From positions 1-48,361 of the forward strand of contig JAQYVU010000028.1 in NCBI GenBank assembly GCA_030145385.1: a stretch of DNA of 48,361 nucleotides, written 5' to 3'. Both the position numbers and the translations under genes were made by a program. Positions 18,694 through 26,103 of the stretch are shown here, one piece after another. The notes under the pieces are model-generated. The model was given only the letters and a program-made list of their open reading frames with translations, searched no databases and had not been told where the DNA came from. This DNA comes from Desulfococcaceae bacterium. Its GTDB lineage: Bacteria > Desulfobacterota > Desulfobacteria > Desulfobacterales > Desulfosalsimonadaceae. The stretch's first letter is position 1. Each line of letters begins with the position of its first letter.

Positions 18694-19686
18694 ATGTTTA
18701 ATAAAACAGTTTTCTCAATAACTGATAAGATCCTCGATGATAAAGCATATTCTGTTTCCGAACAAGAGGCTCTCCTCCTGGCGGATCTGGCCGAAGAGGA
18801 CATCATTGATTTTCTTGCCTGTGCGAACAGGATTACATCGGCATTTCTGCCAAAAAAAATTTTCACCTGCACCATCATCAATGCCAAGTCCGGGCACTGT
18901 TCCCAGGATTGTGCTTTTTGCGCCCAGTCCGCCCATCACGAGACTGATATAAAGACCTATCCGCTGCTGGGTAAAACGGAAATGGTGAAAAATGCCCTGG
19001 AAATGGAAAAAACAGGCGCCACCAATTTCTCCATGGTCACCAGCGGCGAACGGCTGACCGACGCTGAAATCGAAACCATATGCAGCGCAACGACTGAAAT
19101 AAAAACCAAAACCGGTCTCACCGTCTGCGGATCGCTGGGGATGCTGACAAATCGCCAGGCCCAGGCACTGAAACAAAGCGGAATGACCAATTATCATCAT
19201 AACCTTGAAACAGCCGAAAGCTTTTTTGACCGGATTTGCACGACCCACACCTATGCGGAAGATATTGAAACATTGAAAGCCGCGACATCTTCCGGGCTCC
19301 TGGCATGTTCCGGCTGTATTCTCGGACTCGGGGAATCCTGGGCCCAGCGGGTCGAACTGGCCTTTACTTTAAAGGAGCTGAAAGTAAAAAGGATACCGAT
19401 TAATTTTTTAAACCCCATTCCCGGAACCCGGCTCGAACACCAGCCGCCCCTGGCTCCCATGGATGCATTAAAATCAATCGCTCTCATTCGATTCATCAAC
19501 CCGCAAACCGATATTACCATCTGCGGCGGCCGCGAACACACACTAAAGGATTATCAGTCCTGGATATTTATGGCCGGCGCTAACGGGGTCATGATCGGCA
19601 ATTATCTCACCACCCGGGGCAGAGATATGCAAATGGACCTGGAAATGATCGACACATGGCAGCGCTTGCGCGACCAAATCCGTTAA
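18694..19686 (+). CDS. bioB: Biotin synthase
   Basis: Radical SAM enzyme that inserts sulfur into dethiobiotin to make biotin. 330 residues. The radical SAM cluster motif is SGHCSQDCAFCAQS (CxxxCxxC). Other family marks: GERLTDAEIE, YHHNLETAESFFDRICTTHT, CSGCILGLGES (the [2Fe-2S] ligand region), PINFLNPIPGT and GGREHTLKDYQ, in the usual order. I chose ATG at 18694, with GGAG 7 bases upstream, over TTG one codon earlier. No other bio genes are in the window. A strong terminator follows. Confidence 0.96.
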   Translation: MFNKTVFSITDKILDDKAYSVSEQEALLLADLAEEDIIDFLACANRITSAFLPKKIFTCTIINAKSGHCSQDCAFCAQSAHHETDIKTYPLLGKTEMVKNALEMEKTGATNFSMVTSGERLTDAEIETICSATTEIKTKTGLTVCGSLGMLTNRQAQALKQSGMTNYHHNLETAESFFDRICTTHTYAEDIETLKAATSSGLLACSGCILGLGESWAQRVELAFTLKELKVKRIPINFLNPIPGTRLEHQPPLAPMDALKSIALIRFINPQTDITICGGREHTLKDYQSWIFMAGANGVMIGNYLTTRGRDMQMDLEMIDTWQRLRDQIR

Positions 19687-19786
19687 ACGGTATTCATAAA
19701 ACGCAATATTTCGGATCCGGACAAACCGGTGATAGCGCGAACCGGGTTAGTTTAAAACTATAATTCAAAAAACGCCATTGACGCCG

Positions 19787-19822
19787 CTCAGGTTTTTCGA
19801 ACCTAAAAACCTGAGGTTTTTC
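19787..19822 (+). terminator. Rho-independent terminator after bioB
   Basis: Perfect 11-bp stem CTCAGGTTTTT (19787-19797) with AAAAACCTGAG (19805-19815), loop CGAACCT, then GTTTTTCT. It separates bioB from the riboswitch-controlled gene. Confidence 0.9.
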
Positions 19823-19824
19823 TA

Positions 19825-19852
19825 TTGACTTTAGTTTTTTTTAGTGTACACT
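19825..19852 (+). promoter_or_regulatory. Sigma-70-type promoter of the riboswitch transcript
   Basis: TTGACT (19825-19830) and TACACT (19847-19852) are separated by 16 bases. Transcription would start about 19859, just ahead of the GEMM aptamer. Placement right after the bioB terminator supports it. Confidence 0.65.
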
Positions 19853-19879
19853 GTTTACAACTAAAATATAAGTTTGATT

Positions 19880-19953
19880 TCTGAATAAAGCCAAATCCGT
19901 TGCGAAACGGAGACGGAAAGCCACGGATCTCATGAAGACAGCCGGGTTGCCTA
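19880..19953 (+). promoter_or_regulatory. GEMM-I (cyclic di-GMP-type) riboswitch aptamer
   Basis: Conserved GEMM-I pieces appear in order: GCCAAAT, a stem capped by GCGA (CCGTTGCGAAACGG), GACGGAAAGCCACGGATCT (consensus GACGCAAAGCCACGGGTCT), a short linker, and AGCCGGGTTGCC (tetraloop-receptor side). This is the cyclic di-GMP class; some deltaproteobacterial members sense 3',3'-cGAMP, and my by-eye alignment (a G at the position equivalent to G20 of the Vibrio Vc2 aptamer) leans to c-di-GMP without settling it. The 3' part overlaps the terminator at 19941, giving a transcriptional switch. Confidence 0.9.
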
Positions 19954-19976
19954 AGAAAAAGGTACCCGGCTTTTTT
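19941..19976 (+). terminator. Expression-platform terminator of the GEMM riboswitch
   Basis: GCCGGGTTGCC (19941-19951) pairs with GGTACCCGGC (19961-19970), loop TAAGAAAAA, then TTTTTT. The 5' arm is also the conserved 3' part of the aptamer, so ligand binding and terminator formation should exclude each other. That predicts an ON switch: ligand lets transcription through (inference). Confidence 0.85.
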
Positions 19977-20017
19977 ATGTCCAAACACTAAAAACAATTA
20001 TCTATGGGGGGAGAACA

Positions 20018-20458
20018 ATGAAAAAAGTATTCATGATTTTAGCAGTACTATGTTTATGCATTGCTTTCGCGTCCGGCCCGGCTTTCGGGGCATCCTATTT
20101 AAAAGGCATGAAATACGGAATATTCAATATCCTGGGAATTCAGGCGGACCATACCTATCATTGCGCGGGCAGCAGCTGCTGGTCATGGACCGGCGGTGAA
20201 TCCGGGGGATCATACATATCTTACTCTGGGGGATATGGCGACTATGGTGATGCCAAATGCACATCATCGAACTGGGGTTGCCGCTTTGTTTATGCGGTCC
20301 AGGGAGTTTGTCATCAGGAAGCCAACCGCGGGCTTTATACATCCGGAAAAACGATTGCCAGAGGCGGTGTCGGCGGATATTGGCTGACAGGTCCGGTATT
20401 CGGGACCTATGGCGGCGGATGGACCGTCTGCAAGACCGCCTGCTGGTTGTGGTGGTAG
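20018..20458 (+). CDS. Secreted Cys/His-motif protein under riboswitch control
   Basis: 146 residues with a clear Sec signal peptide (1-25, ending GPAFGA). The mature part is rich in Gly, Tyr and Trp and carries six cysteines. Two blocks stand out: ADHTYHCAGSSCWSW and GVCHQEANRGLYTSGKTIAR, followed by FGTYGGGW. The invariant-looking Cys-His of GVCHQ with the early His suggests a papain/NlpC-like cysteine hydrolase or a disulfide-rich surface protein; I cannot confirm either and do not assign a function. Strong ribosome site (GGGGGGAG). Preceded by the GEMM riboswitch and followed by a strong terminator, so mainly a single-gene transcript. Confidence 0.85.
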   Translation: MKKVFMILAVLCLCIAFASGPAFGASYLKGMKYGIFNILGIQADHTYHCAGSSCWSWTGGESGGSYISYSGGYGDYGDAKCTSSNWGCRFVYAVQGVCHQEANRGLYTSGKTIARGGVGGYWLTGPVFGTYGGGWTVCKTACWLWW

Positions 20459-20493
20459 TTCATCATACGTAACATAAGCGCTTATTGAAAAAA

Positions 20494-20543
20494 CCTTCCT
20501 TTGTATGAACAGATTGCAAACTATACAAAGGAAGGCTTTTTTT
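20494..20543 (+). terminator. Strong rho-independent terminator
   Basis: 13-bp perfect stem CCTTCCTTTGTAT (20494-20506) with ATACAAAGGAAGG (20523-20535), 16-base loop, then CTTTTTTT. It ends the riboswitch gene's message; the downstream lipoprotein gene would need read-through or its own promoter. Confidence 0.92.
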
Positions 20544-20578
20544 ATATCAACCTGTCCCCAAACATTTTCAGGAGAACG

Positions 20579-21019
20579 ATGAAGCCCTGTCATCTAAAGC
20601 CGTTTATTCTTTTATCACTTATTTCCCTTATGGTTTTCGGTTGCAACAATCCCGATTCAGCGAATTCCAAAAAGATTGAAAAAAACGTCCCCCGGCTCGT
20701 GGGCACCTGGCAGCAAGCAACTATCGGTGAAGAAATAGTCACCGGAATTGTAGTCAAAATAATCTTTTCCGAACATACGCTGACGATGGATGCTCCGGGA
20801 TGCATGATCATTGGTGACTATACCACCGACAACAACACGCTCACCTATATGGTCACTGCAGTCCAAGGCGAAAGGTGCTCAAAACAACAAATGATCGGGC
20901 AAAGCGATATCATAAATTATGCTGTTACGGATGCGCAGTTAACTATGACCCCGCTTTCAGCCGGAAAAGAAAGCCAGGTTGTATATACACGGATTGATGA
21001 TAACGAATCACACCACTAG
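20579..21019 (+). CDS. Putative lipoprotein of unknown function
   Basis: 146 residues. A lipoprotein signal is visible: KPFILLSLISLMVFGC, with the modified Cys at about residue 22. The rest looks like a small beta-barrel/lipocalin-type fold (LVGTWQQA..., repeated short strands, VVYTRID near the end), similar in style to other LxGTW-starting lipoproteins; no firm family. ATG at 20579 has AGGAGAACG just before it. First of four genes that run on the same strand with short gaps. Confidence 0.75.
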   Translation: MKPCHLKPFILLSLISLMVFGCNNPDSANSKKIEKNVPRLVGTWQQATIGEEIVTGIVVKIIFSEHTLTMDAPGCMIIGDYTTDNNTLTYMVTAVQGERCSKQQMIGQSDIINYAVTDAQLTMTPLSAGKESQVVYTRIDDNESHH

Positions 21020-21082
21020 ATTTTCAACCGATATTTCAATTACAAATTCAATTTTTTCGCAGGTATTTTAAGGATAAAAAAA

Positions 21083-22372
21083 ATGAACAAGCGAAACAGA
21101 ATCATTTTAGTCGCCTTATTTTTCTTTTCCATGTGCACCCTGGCGCTTGGCTTATATTTATTCCCAGACAAAGAACCGATGGTTGTTGAGCGAAACGATA
21201 AAGCCCTGAAGCAAATCTTTCCCCCTCAGCCAGACAACGACCGTTCAGATGACGAGCTGAAAGAGGAACCACCAGAGAGCATAGCTCCTGCTGCTATTAA
21301 TCCGGCTCAGGCGACACAGACAGATACGGCGGCAGTGGAAACAAACCCTTATGTTTCATATCCTGAATCGTTATTTGAACTTTTGGGGATTGATATGAGC
21401 GAACTTGTTATAGAGCGTGACGCATTTAAAAACACTATTATTCATGTCAGCTGGATGGATCACATTAATGAAATTCTTAAAAATCTTGATCCTGAAAAAA
21501 AAGAGGCAATCATCAAAAATCATACGTCTCTTCTGTATATAAAAGATAAGCTCAATGAAGCATACCTGACCGGCAAAATTGATCACGAGACGTTTAAAAA
21601 AGCCCTCGCCGATTTAATGAAATGGCACCAGAAAACGTATGAATCCCTTTTAATCGAGGCGGAATACGAAGCACTTTTTGAAATCGAACCTGAGGCCGTT
21701 GATGACACAATTGACGCATTGATTGATCAAACCCCGGAGTACAGCTTTATTCTCAACCAGAATTTACTGATTGACGAGGTCAAGGAACAGATCCAGGGAT
21801 ATAAACTGGAAGAAGTCAATTCTCATTTTAAACGAATGGTGCTCGACAGAGGTGGCATTGGCAAACAGATCAATGCCGGAAAGATGACGCTTGAGCAGGC
21901 CAGAACGGCGTTAAGCCAAAGCGAGCAGGCCTTCATTGCCAAATGCAAAGAGATATTAACCGAAAGTGAAATCAATACGATTTTCGGATCTGTTACTGCA
22001 TTGGAAACCGGTGCTACACAAACAGAAGCACCGACGGTTTTGGGTAATTCTGATGAGATAGAACTCGGTTTTAAAATTGAAAATCCGGAAACCAGCATAG
22101 ATAGCATCAAAGAAAAATTTGATAAAAATAAAATTGAGGATATCAAGTTTTTTTACCAGCAAAGGGCAACGGAAAGAGAGGAACTCATCACCCGACTGGA
22201 CTCCGGTGAAATTACATCCGAAGCGCTCGAAAACATTTCAAGGGAAATGGATGCGGCATTTGAAGAAAACTGCCGGGACACCCTGACAAATGAGGAGTTT
22301 CAAATGATCTTCGGAAATCCCGACATCAAAACAGAATTCAGTGATACCGCCCCGGAGATCTCAAAGGAATGA
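21083..22372 (+). CDS. Membrane-anchored repeat protein, paralog 1
   Basis: Not recognised. 429 residues: an N-terminal signal/anchor helix (7-26), a Pro/Glu/Thr-rich linker (30-92), then three related helical modules. Module A (about 97-201) has VSWMDHINEIL and NHTSLLYIKDKL and ends EYEALFEI. Module B1 (about 219-302) ends LTESEINTIFG. Module B2 (about 327-412) starts ELGFKIENPETSID and ends LTNEEFQMIFG. The next gene repeats the A and B2 modules, so the pair arose by duplication. Very charged, probably periplasmic. Likely operon with the lipoprotein before it and the genes after it. Confidence 0.8.
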   Translation: MNKRNRIILVALFFFSMCTLALGLYLFPDKEPMVVERNDKALKQIFPPQPDNDRSDDELKEEPPESIAPAAINPAQATQTDTAAVETNPYVSYPESLFELLGIDMSELVIERDAFKNTIIHVSWMDHINEILKNLDPEKKEAIIKNHTSLLYIKDKLNEAYLTGKIDHETFKKALADLMKWHQKTYESLLIEAEYEALFEIEPEAVDDTIDALIDQTPEYSFILNQNLLIDEVKEQIQGYKLEEVNSHFKRMVLDRGGIGKQINAGKMTLEQARTALSQSEQAFIAKCKEILTESEINTIFGSVTALETGATQTEAPTVLGNSDEIELGFKIENPETSIDSIKEKFDKNKIEDIKFFYQQRATEREELITRLDSGEITSEALENISREMDAAFEENCRDTLTNEEFQMIFGNPDIKTEFSDTAPEISKE

Positions 22373-22409
22373 ATCGGTCAGGCAGCAACAAACGGAAATG
22401 AGGCCGGAG

Positions 22410-23270
22410 ATGAATCATAAAAGCCTATTCGCAGCCTGCATATCCCTCTGGCTGCTGATATTCCCAGTCGGAATAGGTGTTGCTATCACAGCGAACATAT
22501 CAGATGGCTCCCCAACGATACCCCAACAATCCCTCACTCAAAATAACGGACCAGCATCGGATGCCCGGCCGGGCATTGATACCGGCACTTCAAAAGAATC
22601 CGCTTTTTTTTATCCTGACCCGCTCCTTCAAAAACTAAAGATAAATTCATATGATATTATTAATAATCAATCGAGATTTAGAAACGACCCTATTCATATT
22701 GAGTGGATGGATCATGTTCACTCCGCACTCCCGGACATTTGCAGTCAAAAAGAAGAAACGATTATCAAAACGCATACATCACTTCTTTTCGTAAAAAGCA
22801 GATTGGACAAAGACTATTTCAGCGGTAAAATCAGTAAACAGGAATTTGCAAACCAGCTTACCGGACTGATGAAATGGTTTCAGGAAGCCAACCGGTCTGT
22901 TTTAAGCATTAAAGAATACAATGCCCTGTTCGGAATATCAGATCAGGATGAGGCTCCGGCACAGGCTTTGGATGGCGAACTCGGCTTTCCGATCAGGAAT
23001 CCGAATACAACCATCGATAAAGTCAAAGAAGCGTTTGATGATCAAGAGATCATTTCTCTCACACGTTTCTACCAAGAGCAGGCACGGGAATTTCATGACA
23101 TCAAAAATATTTATGATACTGAAAACATTCATGGGGTTGAAAAAGAGCAAATCAAAAAGGATATGGAGAGAATAGAAAGAGAATTACAGACCGCCTTTAT
23201 GAACTACTGCCGTGACAGATTATCGGATGAGAAATTTAAACTGCTTTTCGGCAGCCAGATAAACGAGTAA
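22410..23270 (+). CDS. Secreted repeat protein, paralog 2
   Basis: 286 residues, not recognised. N-terminal signal peptide or anchor (about 5-25), a Ser/Thr/Pro linker, module A (IHIEWMDHVHSAL, HTSLLFVKSRL, EYNALFGI) and one B module (ELGFPIRNPNTTIDKVKEAF ending LSDEKFKLLFG). It is a shorter paralog of the preceding gene, lacking module B1. I chose ATG at 22410, where GAGG lies 6 bases upstream; ATGs at 22398 and 22341 are alternatives, the latter inside the previous gene. A DUF1573 gene follows 58 bases on. Confidence 0.78.
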   Translation: MNHKSLFAACISLWLLIFPVGIGVAITANISDGSPTIPQQSLTQNNGPASDARPGIDTGTSKESAFFYPDPLLQKLKINSYDIINNQSRFRNDPIHIEWMDHVHSALPDICSQKEETIIKTHTSLLFVKSRLDKDYFSGKISKQEFANQLTGLMKWFQEANRSVLSIKEYNALFGISDQDEAPAQALDGELGFPIRNPNTTIDKVKEAFDDQEIISLTRFYQEQAREFHDIKNIYDTENIHGVEKEQIKKDMERIERELQTAFMNYCRDRLSDEKFKLLFGSQINE

Positions 23271-23328
23271 CCCGCTTTCCCCGGTTCAAAACCGATCACA
23301 AAACGATCACAACGGAGCAGACTAAACG

Positions 23329-24042
23329 ATGAAATTAAAAACAGCTCTTCACATTATTGCCTTAATGTGTTTCTGGATCATTATTCCCAATAATGACATC
23401 GGTGCGACCGAGCCGAATCCGTCTCCTGCGGCGGTAATTGAAAAAACCACATTTGAGTTTTCTCCGGTTATTGCAGGAAGCGAAGTGACGCATCGATTCG
23501 GCATACACAATAAAGGGGACACGCCTTTAAACATTCCCGGCGTATATGCCGGTTGAGGCTGCTTAGCGGTCTCATACTCGAGACAAATCCCTCCCGGCGG
23601 GACGGGTGAAATAACATTAAAGGTTAAAACCGATGGTGAGGCAGGCAAAAAAATCAGTCAAAAAGCAACCGTATACACAGATGACCCTGACAATGCGATA
23701 TTTGAGCTGATACTGACCGGAGAAGTACTTTCTCCGGCAGATATCGACCCGAAGACCGCCCGGTTGATCGGTTCTGCAGGTTCACCGATCCGTGCCGAAA
23801 TCAAAATCACCCCCCCTGCCCCCAATCCCTTTGACATCGTAGATGCGAAAGCGGCCGACGGTGAAAACATCAACTTCTATCTGGAAAAAAAATCCGAATC
23901 CGATATCCATTATTTTATCCTTTATATTTCAAACAAAAAAAAGGAGCCCAGCCGGTATTCGGATAAAATCATTTTAACCACCACCAGCAGCATCAGTCCG
24001 GAGCTGATAGTCCGGGTGTACGGGATTATAAGGAAAAATTGA
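23329..24042 (+). CDS. DUF1573 family protein, probable selenoprotein (UGA-Gly-Cys)
   Basis: Read through a TGA at 23554-23556 (codon 76), the frame gives one 237-residue exported protein: signal peptide (about 1-27), a DUF1573 immunoglobulin-like domain (about 40-125) and a second beta-rich domain to the end. The family motif is usually S-C-G-C-T before a PGxxG strand turn. Here it reads AGUGCLAVSY, then QIPPGGTGEITLKV and TVYTDDPDNAIFELILTGEV. So UGA stands exactly where the first Cys of CGC belongs, and the Cys at 78 is kept. A tRNA-Sec gene is in the window. A conventional reading would give a 75-residue fragment. Sec incorporation is inferred, not shown. Ribosome site GGAG. Confidence 0.8.
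23557..23606 (+). promoter_or_regulatory. Candidate bacterial SECIS region
   Basis: Two hairpins follow the UGA. The first is GTCTC (23569-23573)/GAGAC (23580-23584) with a 6-base loop starting 18 bases after UGA: good distance, but no G at the loop start. The second is CCCTCCC (23589-23595) with GGGACGGG (23599-23606) around a GGC loop 40 bases after UGA: good stem and G, slightly far. Neither is an ideal textbook match. Confidence 0.4.
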
Positions 24043-24271
24043 GGCATGTGACATACCAACACTCTCAAAAACCAAATTATTGCCCGGCAGGGAATCCTGC
24101 ATATAGCAAGGCAGAACCCTTAAACCATATGCATCAAATCGACATATCAATATGAATAAAGCAATGAAAGCGTTAACCCAAACGGTACAGGCCGCACTTT
24201 GTGCGTTGCAATAAAAAGAGCAGCCGGATCAATTAAACAGCAATATATTTAGAAACTCTATTTACAAAATT
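24043..24271. promoter_or_regulatory. Intergenic region with a PhaR-box-like site
   Basis: Mostly featureless. At 24199-24215 it holds TTGTGCGTTGCAATAAA, a TGC-N3-GCA dyad nearly identical to one in the phaR-phasin divergent region (24921-24937). It lies downstream of phaR's stop. Confidence 0.4.
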
Positions 24272-24778
24272 TCATTTTTCGGACTTTTTTTCACTGTCGG
24301 TTTCACTGTCGGTTTCACTGTCCGGCTTTGGGGGGCTAAAAAACTGTTTGAAAAATGACTGCAGGGGATTCTCAGCCGCGAAAGGCGATTGTGTCCCGCC
24401 GGCAATCGTTGATCCCATTTCCAACCATTTATTAAACTGTTCATCGGCAACGTTTTTGTAAGTTAAATAGCTCTTGATCATCTTCTCTAGGTATTTGCCG
24501 AAAAAATCCGACAGCACAGTATCACCGTATCGAATCACAAGATGCAGCAGAGGCACCGGAAGCAATGTATTTTTCTTTTTGGCCTCTTCCATGACGATTT
24601 GTGTCAGGGTAAACGCCGTCACATCTTCCCCGCTGTCAACATCCGTTACTTCAACCCACCGCCCCTGTTTTACCATTTCAGCCACTTCACTTAAAGTAAC
24701 GTACACACTCTTTTCCGTATCATAAAGCCGACGGTTGGAGTATTTCTTAAGATATATTTTATTGGATGTATCCGACAT
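24272..24778 (-). CDS. phaR: PHA synthesis repressor PhaR
   Basis: DNA-binding regulator that senses PHA granules and represses phasin genes. 168 residues. The N-terminal PHB/PHA accumulation regulator domain is clear: IYLKKYSNRRLYDTEKSVYV, then LSEVAEMVKQGRWVEVTD and AFTLTQIVMEEAKKK. The C-terminus is a Ser/Glu/Asp repeat (SETDSETDSE) unlike the rest, of low complexity. I chose ATG at 24778, with GGAG 6-7 bases before it, over ATG at 24790. It is transcribed away from the phasin-like gene, a common arrangement for self-controlled PhaR. Confidence 0.93.
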   Translation of the reverse strand: MSDTSNKIYLKKYSNRRLYDTEKSVYVTLSEVAEMVKQGRWVEVTDVDSGEDVTAFTLTQIVMEEAKKKNTLLPVPLLHLVIRYGDTVLSDFFGKYLEKMIKSYLTYKNVADEQFNKWLEMGSTIAGGTQSPFAAENPLQSFFKQFFSPPKPDSETDSETDSEKKSEK

Positions 24779-24920
24779 GAGCCACTCCATTTCAATAAAT
24801 GCTATAATGCAAAATTAATTTCAAATATCAAATTTTAAAATTCTGATAACAACGTATATAAATACTTAATTTTTATTATCTTAATCAAATTACACAAAAA
24901 ATAGCAAGAAAATATTTTTT

Positions 24921-24937
24921 TTGTGCAACGCAATAAA
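24921..24937. promoter_or_regulatory. phaR box: Probable PhaR operator (TGC-N3-GCA dyad)
   Basis: TTGTGCAACGCAATAAA has a TGC-AAC-GCA core flanked by A/T arms. PhaR proteins in other bacteria are known to bind TGC-N3-GCA-type dyads. It sits just upstream of the -35 box of the phasin promoter, and a second copy lies at 24199-24215. Confidence 0.55.
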
Positions 24938-24943
24938 AGATTC

Positions 24944-24971
24944 TTGACAGTTTTTATTTCTGTTTTATTAT
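24944..24971 (+). promoter_or_regulatory. Sigma-70 promoter of the phasin-like gene
   Basis: TTGACA (24944-24949) and TATTAT (24966-24971) with a 16-base spacer, about 125 bases before the first phasin-like start. The remaining 24791-25094 sequence is very AT-rich and holds no gene. Confidence 0.75.
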
Positions 24972-25094
24972 CTTTATAAAAGGCTTGTGATTAAAAATCA
25001 GAACGATTTGTAAACAAAAAAAACATCCGCGTAATTTACAATAAACTATTTATTAATAAAAAATCTGAAAATATGATATAAATGGAGGCCTGAA

Positions 25095-25358
25095 ATGACT
25101 GCTAAAGAAATCATCAAAGAGACAATTATTGATACCGGAAAAACAGCTTATAACCTCAGCTTCGATGTTTTAAACGCTGTTCAGGACCAGGGCGAAAAGA
25201 CACTTAATGCCGTTCTTGACCGGACGACCTGGATTAACGGAGACAACAGAAAAGCCGTCGACACATGGATTGAATCGGTAAAAAACAGTCAGAACAATGT
25301 AAAGACAGTGCTTGATGAAAATTTCAAAACATTTGAACGTTTGCTGGGCGGATTATAA
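25095..25358 (+). CDS. Phasin-like PHA granule protein 1
   Basis: 87-residue, amphipathic all-helical protein in the PHA locus. Segments such as YNLSFDVLNAVQDQGEKTLN and WIESVKNSQNNVKTVLDENF resemble small phasins that coat polymer granules. No cysteine, no signal peptide. Strong ribosome site (GGAGG). It shares a layout with the next gene (QGEK...L.....W...), so both look like paralogs. The family is assigned from context and composition. Confidence 0.7.
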   Translation: MTAKEIIKETIIDTGKTAYNLSFDVLNAVQDQGEKTLNAVLDRTTWINGDNRKAVDTWIESVKNSQNNVKTVLDENFKTFERLLGGL

Positions 25359-25467
25359 CATACGAATTGTAAAATTTGGAACTCAGTAAAGCATAGAGTG
25401 TTACGAATCCCTATGTCAATTTTGATAAAAATGATTTTTCATACACCTTATAAATAAGGAGACAGTC

Positions 25468-25728
25468 ATGGACAACAAGCAGATACTTGGCCAGATGATT
25501 AAGTTTAACAAAACTATTTTTGACAATGCATTTAAAGCAATGCAAATGGCCCAGGAGCAGGGAGAAAAAATGATAAATTCCCTGATTGCTCAGGCTTCAT
25601 GGCTGCCTGACGACGGAAAAAAAACGATCACTGACTGGGTTAAATCCTACCAGAAAGGGTGTAGCGATTTTAAGGAAAATGTAGATCAGCAATACCGAAA
25701 AGTGGAAGATTTTTTTACAAAATCATGA
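25468..25728 (+). CDS. Phasin-like PHA granule protein 2
   Basis: 86-residue helical paralog of the preceding protein: FDNAFKAMQMAQEQGEKMIN, then ASWLPDDGKKTITDWVKSYQ and a coiled C-terminus. Strong AAGGAGACAG before ATG. Between it and phaE lies a hairpin TACCATG (25784-25790)/CATGGTA (25815-25821) enclosing GGGT-AAAA-ACCC, perhaps an mRNA processing or attenuation site (inference). Confidence 0.7.
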   Translation: MDNKQILGQMIKFNKTIFDNAFKAMQMAQEQGEKMINSLIAQASWLPDDGKKTITDWVKSYQKGCSDFKENVDQQYRKVEDFFTKS

Positions 25729-25869
25729 GCTGTTATTTACGACTCAAATCCTGCTGTCTCATATTTTAAAGACGACCAGATAATACCATGCGGGGTAAAA
25801 ACCCAGCCACCCTTCATGGTAGACTTCAGACAAATATTCAAGCAATCTTATCGGTGAATGGAGATTCTA

Positions 25870-26103
25870 ATGACTGAATCAACAGATGCATCGACCGCTC
25901 CAGCTCCCCTGTTCGATACATGGATGAAATCCGTTAACGATCTCTGGGCAAGCATGGCCACTCCGTTTCCGCTGTCGGGTAAGACTGATGATACAAAAGA
26001 ATCCGGAAAAGAAAAAACCAGGGATGCCGATTTCCTGAAAACCGGCAACCGATCGCTGATACAGGTGATTTCATGGAAAAAGCAGGCCTTCCGGTTGATC
26101 TGA
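25870..26103 (+). CDS. Short PhaE-like protein (class III PHA synthase partner)
   Basis: 77 residues, far shorter than typical PhaE (about 350). The start LFDTWMKSVNDLWASMATPF resembles the N-terminal helix of PhaE/PhaR synthase subunits. The rest is charged and then ends in the overlap with phaC. GGAG lies 7 bases before ATG at 25870; an ATG at 25858 lacks one. It overlaps phaC by 31 bases in another frame. It is either a minimal partner or the 5' relic of a full phaE. Confidence 0.5.
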   Translation: MTESTDASTAPAPLFDTWMKSVNDLWASMATPFPLSGKTDDTKESGKEKTRDADFLKTGNRSLIQVISWKKQAFRLI

